A DNA stretch of 63,633 nt from CAYSLU01 sp964431965 (GTDB taxonomy: Bacteria; Verrucomicrobiota; Kiritimatiellia; CAIKKV01; CAYSLU01), in NCBI GenBank assembly GCA_964431965.1, contig CAYSLU010000022.1, forward strand, positions 1 to 63,633, read 5' to 3'. A model generated the notes under the pieces. That model was not told where the DNA came from. It ran no database searches and saw only the letters and a list, made by a program, of their open reading frames with translations. Within the stretch, counting starts at the first letter, position 1; the number at the start of each line of letters is the position of its first letter. Below are positions 25,944 through 34,600 of this stretch, in pieces. Both the position numbers and the translations under genes were made by a program.

Positions 25944-26957
25944 TTAGCGCCAGGTGTACATCTTCTCGTAGTAGGACCGGTACTCGCCGCTGCGGATGTG
26001 CTCCCACCAGGTGCGGTTCTGCAGATACCACTCGACCGTGTGATCGAGCGCCTGCTGGAACGTGTGGGCCGGCTTCCAGCCGAGCTCCCGGCGCAGCTTC
26101 TCGCTGTCCATGGCGTACCGGCGGTCGTGCCCCGGGCGGTCCTTGACGTGGCGGATGAGCGTGGCCGGCTTCTTCAGGATCCGCAGGATGCCCTGTACGA
26201 TCTCCATGTTCGGGACATCGTGGTTTCCGCCGATGTTGTAGACCTCGCCGGTCCGTCCGCCACGGAGCACGGCGTCGACCGCCGAGCAGTGGTCGAGCAC
26301 GTAGATCCAGTCGCGGACCTGCATCCCGTCGCCGTAGACCGGCAGCTCCTTGTCCGCGAGCGCGTTCGTGATCATCAGCGGGATGAGCTTCTCGGGGAAC
26401 TGATAGGGGCCGAAGTTGTTCGAGCAGCGGGTGATCACCACGTCCAAGCCGTGGGAGTTGTGAGCGGCGCGCACCATGAAGTCCGCTCCGGCCTTGGTGG
26501 CAGCGTACGGGTTGTTCGGCTGGATCGGGGTCTCCTCCGTGAACGACCCCGTCGGCCCGAGGCTGCCGTACACCTCGTCGGTCGACACCTGCAGGTAGCG
26601 CTTCACCCGGTGCTTCACCGCCGCGTCGAGCAGCACCTGGGTCCCCTGGATGTTGGTCTGGATGAAGACGCCGGGGCCGAGGTGCAGGCTGCGGTCGACG
26701 TGGCTCTCGGCCGCGAAGTTCACGACGGCGTCGAAGCTGTGCTTCGCGAACAGCGCGTCGATGGCGGCTGCGTCCGTGATGTCGCCCTTCACGAATGTGA
26801 GCGCGGGGTGGCGCTCCAGGCCGGCGAGGTTCTCGAGATTGCCGGCGTAGGTGAGCGCGTCGATATTGACCACGTGGTCTTCGGGGTGCGCCGCGAGCAC
26901 GTGGCGGACGTAGTTGCTGCCGATGAATCCGCAGCCGCCGGTGACGAGCATCTTCAT
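25944..26957 (-). CDS. rfbB: dTDP-glucose 4,6-dehydratase
   Basis: A 337-residue extended short-chain dehydrogenase. It has the NAD-binding GGCGFIGSNYVRH motif, the catalytic STDEVYG (Thr-Asp-Glu) and the YAATK (Tyr-x3-Lys) motif. The enzyme makes dTDP-4-keto-6-deoxyglucose for rhamnose and other deoxysugars of cell-surface polysaccharide. The start at 26957 forms a 4-base ATGA overlap with rfbD, upstream on the same strand. rfbA and rfbC are not in the window, so the dTDP-rhamnose pathway here is incomplete. Confidence 0.95.
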   Translation of the reverse strand: MKMLVTGGCGFIGSNYVRHVLAAHPEDHVVNIDALTYAGNLENLAGLERHPALTFVKGDITDAAAIDALFAKHSFDAVVNFAAESHVDRSLHLGPGVFIQTNIQGTQVLLDAAVKHRVKRYLQVSTDEVYGSLGPTGSFTEETPIQPNNPYAATKAGADFMVRAAHNSHGLDVVITRCSNNFGPYQFPEKLIPLMITNALADKELPVYGDGMQVRDWIYVLDHCSAVDAVLRGGRTGEVYNIGGNHDVPNMEIVQGILRILKKPATLIRHVKDRPGHDRRYAMDSEKLRRELGWKPAHTFQQALDHTVEWYLQNRTWWEHIRSGEYRSYYEKMYTWR

Positions 26958-27832
26958 GACGGGTCCTTTCCTTGAGCGAGCGATCGTTCCGCCGGAGGGA
27001 TCATCCGCAGGTAGGCGTCCAGGGCCTCCTGCCAGGTGGGCATGTCCGATCCGGTCCATTCCGTATAGCGGCGGATGTCGAGAACGGAGAAGACGGGGCG
27101 GCGGGCGGGCGTCGGGTAGTTGGCCGCCGGTATCGGAAGGATGGGCCGCTTCGCGCCGGACCGCTCCGCGATCGCCCGGGCGAACTCATACCACGAGCAC
27201 CCGGACCGGGATGCGCAGTGCACCACGCCGAGCCGCCCGCACCGGGCCAGGCGGAGCATGGCGTCGGCCAGATGCCCGACGAACGTGGGCGAGGACACCT
27301 GGTCATCGACCACCTTCAGCGGATCGGTCCGGGTCGCCAGCAGGCGCAGGATCGTCTGCACGAAGTTGCGGCCGCCGGGGCCGAAGAGCGACTGCGTGCG
27401 CATGATGATGTGCGGCCCGCCGGCGGCCTGCACGGCGCGCTCGCCCTCCAGCTTGGTGAGGCCGTAGTAGCTGACGGGATTGATCGGGTCGTCTTCCCGG
27501 CAGGGCCGCCCGAGCGTGCCGTCGAACACGTAGTCCGTGCTCACCTGGAGCATGCGGCTGCCGCGCGCGGCGCAGAACCGGGCGACATGGCCGGCGCCGG
27601 CGGCATTGACCGCGTGGGCCGCTTCCCGCTCCTTCTCCGCCAGGTCGACGTTGGTGTACGCCGCGCAGTTGAAGGTCCAGTCGCAGACCGGCAACCGGGC
27701 CTCAACGTCCGCGTAGCGCGTGATGTCGACTTCGTCGCGGTCCACGCCGACGGCCTCGATTCCCTGCTCCCGGCACGCCCCCAGAACCGCCGTGCCGAGC
27801 ATTCCCTTATGACCGACGACCAGAATACGCAT
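26954..27832 (-). CDS. rfbD: dTDP-4-dehydrorhamnose reductase
   Basis: A 292-residue RmlD-type reductase. It has the NAD(P)-binding VVGHKGMLGTAV motif, FNCAAYTNVDLAE, the STDYVFDG signature and the YYGLTKLEGE (Tyr-x3-Lys) active site. It reduces dTDP-6-deoxy-L-lyxo-4-hexulose to dTDP-L-rhamnose. It is the first gene of the rfbD-rfbB-nudix-helicase run. An extended -10-like sequence (TGCTATCAT, -10 at 27872-27877 on the minus strand) lies upstream. Confidence 0.93.
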   Translation of the reverse strand: MRILVVGHKGMLGTAVLGACREQGIEAVGVDRDEVDITRYADVEARLPVCDWTFNCAAYTNVDLAEKEREAAHAVNAAGAGHVARFCAARGSRMLQVSTDYVFDGTLGRPCREDDPINPVSYYGLTKLEGERAVQAAGGPHIIMRTQSLFGPGGRNFVQTILRLLATRTDPLKVVDDQVSSPTFVGHLADAMLRLARCGRLGVVHCASRSGCSWYEFARAIAERSGAKRPILPIPAANYPTPARRPVFSVLDIRRYTEWTGSDMPTWQEALDAYLRMIPPAERSLAQGKDPS

Positions 27833-27871
27833 GTTCCGTAATCCCCGTCACTTCCGCGTGATGCGGGGCGA

Positions 27872-27877
27872 ATGATA
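27872..27877 (-). promoter_or_regulatory. Extended -10 element upstream of rfbD
   Basis: On the minus strand TGC-TATCAT forms an extended -10 element with no good -35. The predicted start near 27865 gives a 33-base leader to rfbD. Confidence 0.3.
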
Positions 27878-28042
27878 GCAGAAGGCCGGCTTCGGACAGA
27901 AGTGGGAATCGCGGCGTGAACCGCGGCGTGCCCCCCCCCGTTGTGGCCGCCGTCCGATACTATGGTCCTTCAGGGAAAGGCGGGGGATTCTTCATTGATC
28001 GGAGCCAATCAGGAACGCAGGAAGACAGGAAAGGGGGAGGCG

Positions 28043-28171
28043 CTCTCTGCCCACGCGTTTGATCGTCAACGGCATGGCCGCGAAATTGAGGAGCCGTCCA
28101 GGCTCTGCCGGGACGGCCTTCAGATAGGAGCGAACGATGGCGAAATGCACGGACTCCAATGCCTTCACCAT
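28043..28171 (-). pseudogene. Remnant of a GxxExxY-family gene (C-terminal end)
   Basis: The 544 bases between rfbD and the glycyl radical enzyme gene (27833-28376) hold no intact gene and are less GC-rich than the surroundings. Minus-strand translation of this stretch gives MVKALESVHFAIVRSYLKAV then PGRLLNFAAMPLTIKRVGRE. It matches the C-terminal pattern of GxxExxY-family proteins (VELKAVE...VHEAQLL.YL......GLLLNF.....IKR). The N-terminal half, including GxxExxY itself, is not found, so this looks like a decayed copy. These genes are often multicopy in PVC genomes. The recognition is from memory of the family pattern. Confidence 0.5.
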
Positions 28172-28270
28172 CCACAGTTCCTGCCTTCCTTGAGTTCCTG
28201 ATTGAATCCGTCTTCCCTCGTCAGCGTCAATCAAATGTCCCCCGCTATTGCCGGAAAGACCGATACAATC

Positions 28271-28299
28271 TTGTGGTTCGTTCGGGTTTTGCCTATTCT
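28271..28299 (+). promoter_or_regulatory. Candidate promoter of the glycyl radical enzyme operon
   Basis: TTGTGG (28271-28276) and TATTCT (28294-28299) have a 17-base spacer. Transcription would start near 28306, giving a 71-base leader before the ATG at 28377. Confidence 0.45.
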
Positions 28300-28376
28300 C
28301 CGAGCCGTCCAGCGTGCGCCGTCTGCTTCGGCAGTGGTTGCGGACCTGCCGACACGGCGGACGAGGACACCATGAC

Positions 28377-30647
28377 ATGACGGACGTTGACCATGCCCGA
28401 GGGGTACGGTTCGACGACGAGCGCCCGCTGTTCGAGCAGGAACTCGACGCCTACTACGGTGCGCCCCCCCTCGATATCGGGCCGCTGGAGCAGGAACTGC
28501 AAGCCCAGAGCCGTCGGCGTCCCGCCGCGTCCCCGTTCGAGCTCAAAGTTCTCGGCTACGAGCTGATGGCGGAGCGCTGTCCGGTCCGCGTGTTCCGCCG
28601 CTGCCCGTTCTACTTCGAACTCAACACCGGCCGGGTGCGAACGGACCTCGGAACCGGGGGGCTGGGCGGCTGGCTGAAGCGGAGCCCGTTCGGCGCGCAG
28701 CTGCACGCCTCCAGCGTGGAGTGGTGGAAGCCCTGCTACGCCAGCGGGCTCTCGATCGGCTGGGCGGTGCTGGACGACAACCACCACACCATCGGCTACG
28801 AAAAGGTGCTGCGGCTCGGGCTGCTGGGCCTGATCCGCGAGGCGGAGTCGCAGCTGGCCGGGGCGGCGACCGATTCAGAGCGGTCGTTTCTCTCCGCGGC
28901 GATCGCCGGCAACCGGGCCCTGATCCGGGTGGCCGAGCGCCTGGGCGAAGAGGCGTCGCGGATGCTCGGCGACACGCGGGACCCGCACGTGCGTCGGCGC
29001 CTCGCCCGGATCGCCGCCACCGCGCCCCGCGTGCCGGCGGGGCCGGCGGCCTCGTTCTACGAGGCGCTGAGCGCCATCGTCTTTCTCTTCTACGTCCTCC
29101 CGTCCATCGAGGGCAATGGCGTCAGCGTGTTCGGACACATCGACCGCCTGCTGGATCCGTACTACCGGCGCGACGTGGCCGACGGGCGTCTGACGGAGGA
29201 CGAAGCGCGCGACCTGGTGTCCGCCTTCCTGGCCATCAGCGACGTGCGGTACGGGATGCGCGAGGCCGGGCCGTGGCATGTCGGCACCAACGGCACGGTC
29301 ACGCTTGGCGGGTGCGACCGCGACGGGGCGCCGGTGTTCAACGACGTCACCCGCCTGATGCTCGAGTCGCATCGGGCGCTGCGGCTGATCGACCCCAAGG
29401 TGAACGTCCGGATCTCGGCTCGGCATCCGTCCGCGTGCTTCGAGCAGCTGGCCCGCTTCAACGCCGACGGGGGCAACTCGCTGTCCATCTTCAATGACGA
29501 CGTCGTGATCCCGGCCAACGTCCGCATGGGCAAGGCGGTGGAGGACTGCCGGCTGTACGTGGGCGGCGGGTGCCAGGAGAACGTGCTCGAGAGCTGCGAG
29601 ATCAACAGCCGCGCGACGATCTACCTGAACCTGCTGCACGTGTTCCTGATGGGGTTCTTCCCCGACACGTGGAGCTTCTTTTCCCGGCGCGCCGGGTTCG
29701 CGATCAGCCGCTACGCCGGGTGCGCCGGGTACGAGGCGTTTCACGCGGCCTTTCTGGAGAACCTCCGGGCTGTGGTCGGCGCGCACATCGACGAGCGGAA
29801 TCGGACCGAGCGCGAGGGCTGGCGCTACAATCCGTGTCCGATGCACTCCTCCACGCTGGACGACTGCCTGGCGCGGCGGGCGGACATGATGTCGGGGGGC
29901 TGTCGCTACAGCTTTGGGAGCGTCTCGCTCGCGGGCATCGGGACCCTGGTCGACTCGCTCTTCGCCGTCAAGAGCGCGGTGTACGACCAGGAGCTCGTGT
30001 CGCTCGACCGCCTGTCCGGGTTGCTGGAGCGGGACTTCTCCGGGGATGAGGCGCTTCGCGGCCGCCTCGCGAGCCGGATACCGAAGTTCGGCCACGAGGA
30101 TGAGGCCGTCCGCGCGTTCTCCGCCCGCGTGTTCGCGGATGTCGCGCGCGCGGCATCGGGGAAGCCCAACACCCGCGGCGGGCGATACGAGGCCAGCCTG
30201 TTCTCGTTCCGCTCGTTCGCCTCGTTCGGCGGCATGACGGGCGCCACTCCGGACGGCCGGCGCGCGGGCGATCACCTCTCCGCCGGCATGAGCCCGAGCC
30301 TGGTGGCCTTGGGCGGCGACTCCAGCGTGGGGCAGGTGCTCTCGGCGCTGGAGCCCCTGGATCTGACCCTGTACCCCGTGGTGGCCGTGCTCGACGTCAA
30401 GCTGCCGGCCGCGCGCGGCGGCATCCCCGTTCCCGCCGTGGCGGCGGTGATCCGCCGCTTCCTCAGCGCGGGCGGATCCGTCCTGCAGATCAACTGCGTG
30501 GACCAGGAGATGCTGAAGGACGCGCGCGCTCACCCCGAGCGCCACCCGGACCTCGTGGTCCGGGTCAGCGGGTACAGTTCCCGGTTTGTTCGATTGGCAG
30601 AACCGATCCAGGACGAGATCATCGGCCGGGCCGTTGTGGGCGCGTGA
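28377..30647 (+). CDS. Glycyl radical enzyme of unassigned substrate
   Basis: A 756-residue member of the pyruvate formate-lyase/diol dehydratase superfamily. The C-terminal glycyl radical loop is VVRVSGYSSRFVRL with Gly732. The thiyl-radical loop is VGGGCQENVLE with Cys399 and Glu401. The C-x-E pair is that of dehydratase, decarboxylase and C-S-lyase type enzymes, not the double Cys of true pyruvate formate-lyase. The usual GCVEP is replaced by GCQEN, so it belongs to none of the well-known subtypes I can name. ATG 28377 is preceded by GAGG. The dedicated activase gene follows 57 bases downstream. It must work anoxically. Confidence 0.88.
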   Translation: MTDVDHARGVRFDDERPLFEQELDAYYGAPPLDIGPLEQELQAQSRRRPAASPFELKVLGYELMAERCPVRVFRRCPFYFELNTGRVRTDLGTGGLGGWLKRSPFGAQLHASSVEWWKPCYASGLSIGWAVLDDNHHTIGYEKVLRLGLLGLIREAESQLAGAATDSERSFLSAAIAGNRALIRVAERLGEEASRMLGDTRDPHVRRRLARIAATAPRVPAGPAASFYEALSAIVFLFYVLPSIEGNGVSVFGHIDRLLDPYYRRDVADGRLTEDEARDLVSAFLAISDVRYGMREAGPWHVGTNGTVTLGGCDRDGAPVFNDVTRLMLESHRALRLIDPKVNVRISARHPSACFEQLARFNADGGNSLSIFNDDVVIPANVRMGKAVEDCRLYVGGGCQENVLESCEINSRATIYLNLLHVFLMGFFPDTWSFFSRRAGFAISRYAGCAGYEAFHAAFLENLRAVVGAHIDERNRTEREGWRYNPCPMHSSTLDDCLARRADMMSGGCRYSFGSVSLAGIGTLVDSLFAVKSAVYDQELVSLDRLSGLLERDFSGDEALRGRLASRIPKFGHEDEAVRAFSARVFADVARAASGKPNTRGGRYEASLFSFRSFASFGGMTGATPDGRRAGDHLSAGMSPSLVALGGDSSVGQVLSALEPLDLTLYPVVAVLDVKLPAARGGIPVPAVAAVIRRFLSAGGSVLQINCVDQEMLKDARAHPERHPDLVVRVSGYSSRFVRLAEPIQDEIIGRAVVGA

Positions 30648-30704
30648 GGCCGATGCGGCGCAGGGCCGCCCCGCGCAGGGCTGGCGCCAGCGACAGGAGG
30701 AGCC

Positions 30705-31616
30705 GTGAAATCGAAGGGCATCGTCTTCAACATCCAGCGGTTCTGCGTTCACGACGGACCGGGCATTCGGACGACCGTCTTCTTCAAGGGCTGCCCGCTG
30801 CGCTGCCGCTGGTGCCACAATCCCGAGGCCATGGGCCACCAGCCGGTCCTGGCGTTCACGCCGAAGCACTGCGCCGCCTGCGGCGCATGCGCGGACGCCT
30901 GCGATGGGCGCGTGCACGCGGTCGTCGAAGGCGCGCATCTGCTGGACCGCATTCGATGCCGGGCGTGCGGGCAGTGCGTGGAGGCGTGTCCGCGGCAGGC
31001 GCTGGAGCTGATCGGGCGCGAGGTGACGGCGGCTGAGGTGATGAAGTCCGTGGAGAAGGACCGGGAGTTCTACGAGAGCTCCGCCGGCGGCGTCACGTTC
31101 TCCGGCGGCGAGCCGTACGCCCAGCCGGAGTTCCTCAACGCGCTGCTCACGCTGGCCCGCCGGGCGGACATCCGCACCGCGGTGGACACCTGCGGCCACG
31201 CCGAGTGGACGGATCTCAAGCGGACGGCGCCGCTCGTCGACCTCTTCCTTTACGACGTCAAGCTCATGCAGCCTGACTCGCATCGGGAGGCAACGGGCGT
31301 TGACAACGCCCGGATCCTTGAGAACCTGCGCCGGCTGGACACGATGGGGCGGCCGATCGTGATCCGCCGGCCGGTGGTGCCGGGGGTCAGCGACAGCGCG
31401 TTCGAGCTCGAGGCGCTCGGGCGCTTCGCGGCGACCCTGAAGAACTGCATCCGTCTGGATCTTCTGCCCTACCACCGGCTGGCGGAGTCCAAGCACGAGC
31501 GGATCGGGAACCCGTACACGCTGTCGGGCACCCCCGAGCCGAAGCGCGACGAACTGAGGCAGTACGCCGATGCCGTCCGAGCGGGCGGCTACGGCGAGGT
31601 GGCCATCGGGCTGTGA
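30705..31616 (+). CDS. Glycyl radical enzyme activase (radical SAM)
   Basis: A 303-residue activase. The N-terminal FNIQRFCVHDGPGIRTTVFFKGC leads into the radical SAM motif CPLRCRWC (CX3CX2C). A ferredoxin-like insert with two cluster motifs follows (CAACGACADAC and CRACGQCVEACP, about residues 51-100), as in activases of glycerol dehydratase-type enzymes; PFL activase lacks this insert. FSGGEPYAQPEF is the SAM-binding GGE motif. It abstracts hydrogen from the partner's Gly732 with a 5'-deoxyadenosyl radical. The start is GTG at 30705 with a perfect AGGAGG at 30695-30700. Confidence 0.95.
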   Translation: MKSKGIVFNIQRFCVHDGPGIRTTVFFKGCPLRCRWCHNPEAMGHQPVLAFTPKHCAACGACADACDGRVHAVVEGAHLLDRIRCRACGQCVEACPRQALELIGREVTAAEVMKSVEKDREFYESSAGGVTFSGGEPYAQPEFLNALLTLARRADIRTAVDTCGHAEWTDLKRTAPLVDLFLYDVKLMQPDSHREATGVDNARILENLRRLDTMGRPIVIRRPVVPGVSDSAFELEALGRFAATLKNCIRLDLLPYHRLAESKHERIGNPYTLSGTPEPKRDELRQYADAVRAGGYGEVAIGL

Positions 31617-31632
31617 CCGAGGCGCAATTCGA

Positions 31633-34600
31633 ATGCCCTTTCGCACATCTGTGAGTCGGGTCATCCTGCTGATGGCCGCCGCCGGCCTGCTGAATGCCGT
31701 GCCCGGCCGAGCCGGCGTCGTGGTGTGGAGGCCGGTCGGCCCGTCGACAAACGACTGGTTCGTCGGCACCAACTGGAGCGGCGGAGCGGCGCCGTCGGCG
31801 GGGGACGACGTGGTGATCACCAACGTCGGCGCCCGCGTTCTGCTGACGAACTCCACCCCGTACCTGGGATCGCTCTCGATCGGCAACGCGTCGTTCATCT
31901 TCTCGAACTGGGACACGACGCTATCCGGCACGCAGGTCGCGATCCGTGGCGGAGCGACGCTGACCATGCCTCCGGCCTTTGCCACCAACCAGATGTCCAA
32001 TTGCATCGTGGTTCAGTGCGTGGACATGGCGATCGATGCGGGAGGCAAGGTGGATGCTGATGGGCGCGGCTATGCGGGCGCGACAGCATCGGGAAGCGCG
32101 GGCCAGGGGCCCGGGCGCGGGCGCTACAGCGCGATCGGTGGCGGCTACGGCGGCGGTGGCGCCTATGGGGGGCGGGGGGCGGACGTGATGCCGGCCGGGA
32201 CTCCCGTGTTTGTGGGCGGGGTGCCGTACGGGGACGTTGCCGCGCCGGGGGCTCCGGGCTCGGGAGGCGGGCAGGCATACGCCGGGCCGGCCGGCGCGGG
32301 TGGCGGTGCGGTCCGGATTACGGCCGCGGGCACGCTCACGGTGAATGGGACCATCACGGCGAGCGGTGCGGCCGGGGTGGCGCCCGGCGGCGGTGGCGGC
32401 TCCGGCGGATCCGTGCACATCGTCTGCGGCACGCTCGCGGGCACGAATGGCGTGGTGGTCGCCAGCGGGGGAGCCGGGACGACCTACGGAACCGGGGGCG
32501 GCGGCGGACGCATCGCCGTGAGCGGCGCTCCATCCGAGCCCAAGCCATCCGTTCGGTTCGCCGCCGTGGGGGCGGCCGGCGTCGGAGCCAACCTCGGCGA
32601 CTTGGGCACGCTGTATCTGCAGGATGCCGCGCTGCTGAATCCGGCGCACGTGCCGCACGGCGGGCAGCTGATCGTCCCGGGCTGGACCCGTTGGGAGGCG
32701 GACTCGCTGACCTTTACCGGCGGATGGCTTCGGCTGCCGACCGAAGGGTTTGCGCTCTCGACCACCGGCGACCTGACCGTCATTGGGAGCGGCACGCGGC
32801 TGGAACTGGGCGGCAACGACTTTGTTGCGACGGGCTCGAACTATCTGAGCGGCTGGACGGGGGGGCCATCGGTGAACGTCGGCGGGAACCTGCTCGTCGC
32901 GGGCGGCGCCGCTGTGCACGTGTTCAGCGCCGCGACGAATGCGGGCGGCCCGGACTACGGGGCGTGGATCGGTGTCACGGGGCTGCTGGCGGTTGCGGCG
33001 GGCTCGGCGCTGATCCCGTATGCCGACAGCGCGAACGGGGGTGCGCCGCTCTTCTCCGTGGGACGCCTGGCGGTCGATGCCGGAGGGCGCATCAACGCCG
33101 ACAGCCGGGGCTATGGTGGCGCCTGGTTCGCGGCCACGAACGGGCTCGGCCCGGGCGGGGGGCGATTGGCGGGCGGCGGCGGGTACGGGGGCTCGGGCGG
33201 AAACGGCAGCGTGGCGGGCTATGCGGGCGGCCTCGCACACGGGACTGCGGCCGCGCCGGTCGATCCCGGAAGCGGCGGCGGGAGCGCCTATGGCACGATG
33301 ATGGCCGGCGCGGGTGGCGGACTGGTTCGCATCGAATCGGCGGGGGCGGTGACGGTGAACGGGTCGATCAGCGCGAACGGCGGTGCCGTTCGGCCGGGCA
33401 TGGATACCGGTTCCGGCGGCGGCTCGGGCGGTGGCGTACACATCCGGTGCGGCGTGTTCGCCGGGACGAATGGCGCGATCGCGGCGGGCGGCGGAGCGGG
33501 AGGGGACGTGTACGGGGGGGGCGGCGGGGGCGGGCGCATCGCCATTGTGGCCACGAACGCCGAGGCCCAGGACGCGTGTCCAAAGCCAGGCGTGCGGCTG
33601 CTGGCGGGACGCGGGACGGGATTTGGAGCAGGGGATATGGGGACCGTTTATGTGTCCGATTCCAGGTTGCTGGATGAAGGGTGGATGCCGCATACCGGCC
33701 AGATCATGGCGCCTGAACTGGCGGCGGGTTGGTCGCCGGGCCGCCTGGTGGTGACCGGCGGCTGGATTCGCTTTCCGCAGCCGGGCTACCGGCTGAGCGT
33801 GACGAACAGCGTGCTGGTGGCCTTCGCCGGACGGTTGGACTTGGTGACCGGTTCGGTCTTGGACTGCGGCGGCGACCTGGTGGTCAGCAACGGCGGAAGC
33901 TTGCACGTCTACGGAGACGTGGTGACGAATGCGGCCGGCTTCGGAGCGATGGTGAGCGTGACCGGTACGCTCAGGGTCGCGTCCAACGCGTTCGTCTACT
34001 CGTATTCGCATCCCACAAATGGCGGTCCGATCGTGCTCCGGGCGGGGCGCCTGGAGGTGGCCGCGTCCGGCGCGATCAGCTCCGACGGGCGCGGCTATGC
34101 CGGCGGCGGCGGCGCGGGGATTGGCGGGGTCGGGCCGGGCGCGGGGGCGGGGGCGACGGGCGGATATGGAAGCGGCGGGGGACACGGCGGCCGCGGGGGG
34201 AGCGGATCCAGGACCGGCGGACCGGCGGTCGGGTCGGCCACCAACCCGGCCCACTCCGGCAGCGGCGGCGGCGGTGGCGGTGGAGTTTCGACGCCGGGTG
34301 GTGCGGGCGGTGGCGCGATCGTCTTTGACGTGACCGATGACGTTGTGATCAACGGCACGCTGACGGCGAACGGCGCGGCGGGCGGAAGCTCGTACGGCGG
34401 CGGCGGAGCCGGGGGCGCCATTCGCATTTCGTGTCGAACTGTGGCCGGCACCGGCGGCGTGGTGCGCGTCGCGGGTGGTGCGGCCGGCGCGACGAACCCG
34501 GGCGCGGGCGGCGGCGGGCGGATCGCGCTTTGCTACGATCCCGAGGCCCAGCGCCCTCTGCCCGTTCCACGGATCCTGTTGTCCGCGGCGGCCGGCACGG

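Noticed and set aside
27941..28201. An 86-residue open frame on the plus strand in the rfbD-GRE gap
   Set aside because: No family pattern; the minus strand of the same stretch gives a recognisable GxxExxY end.
28372..28380. Minimal ATG-ACA-TGA frame overlapping the glycyl radical enzyme start
   Set aside because: It could act as a tiny upstream frame, but such overlaps occur by chance and no separate ribosome-binding site supports it.
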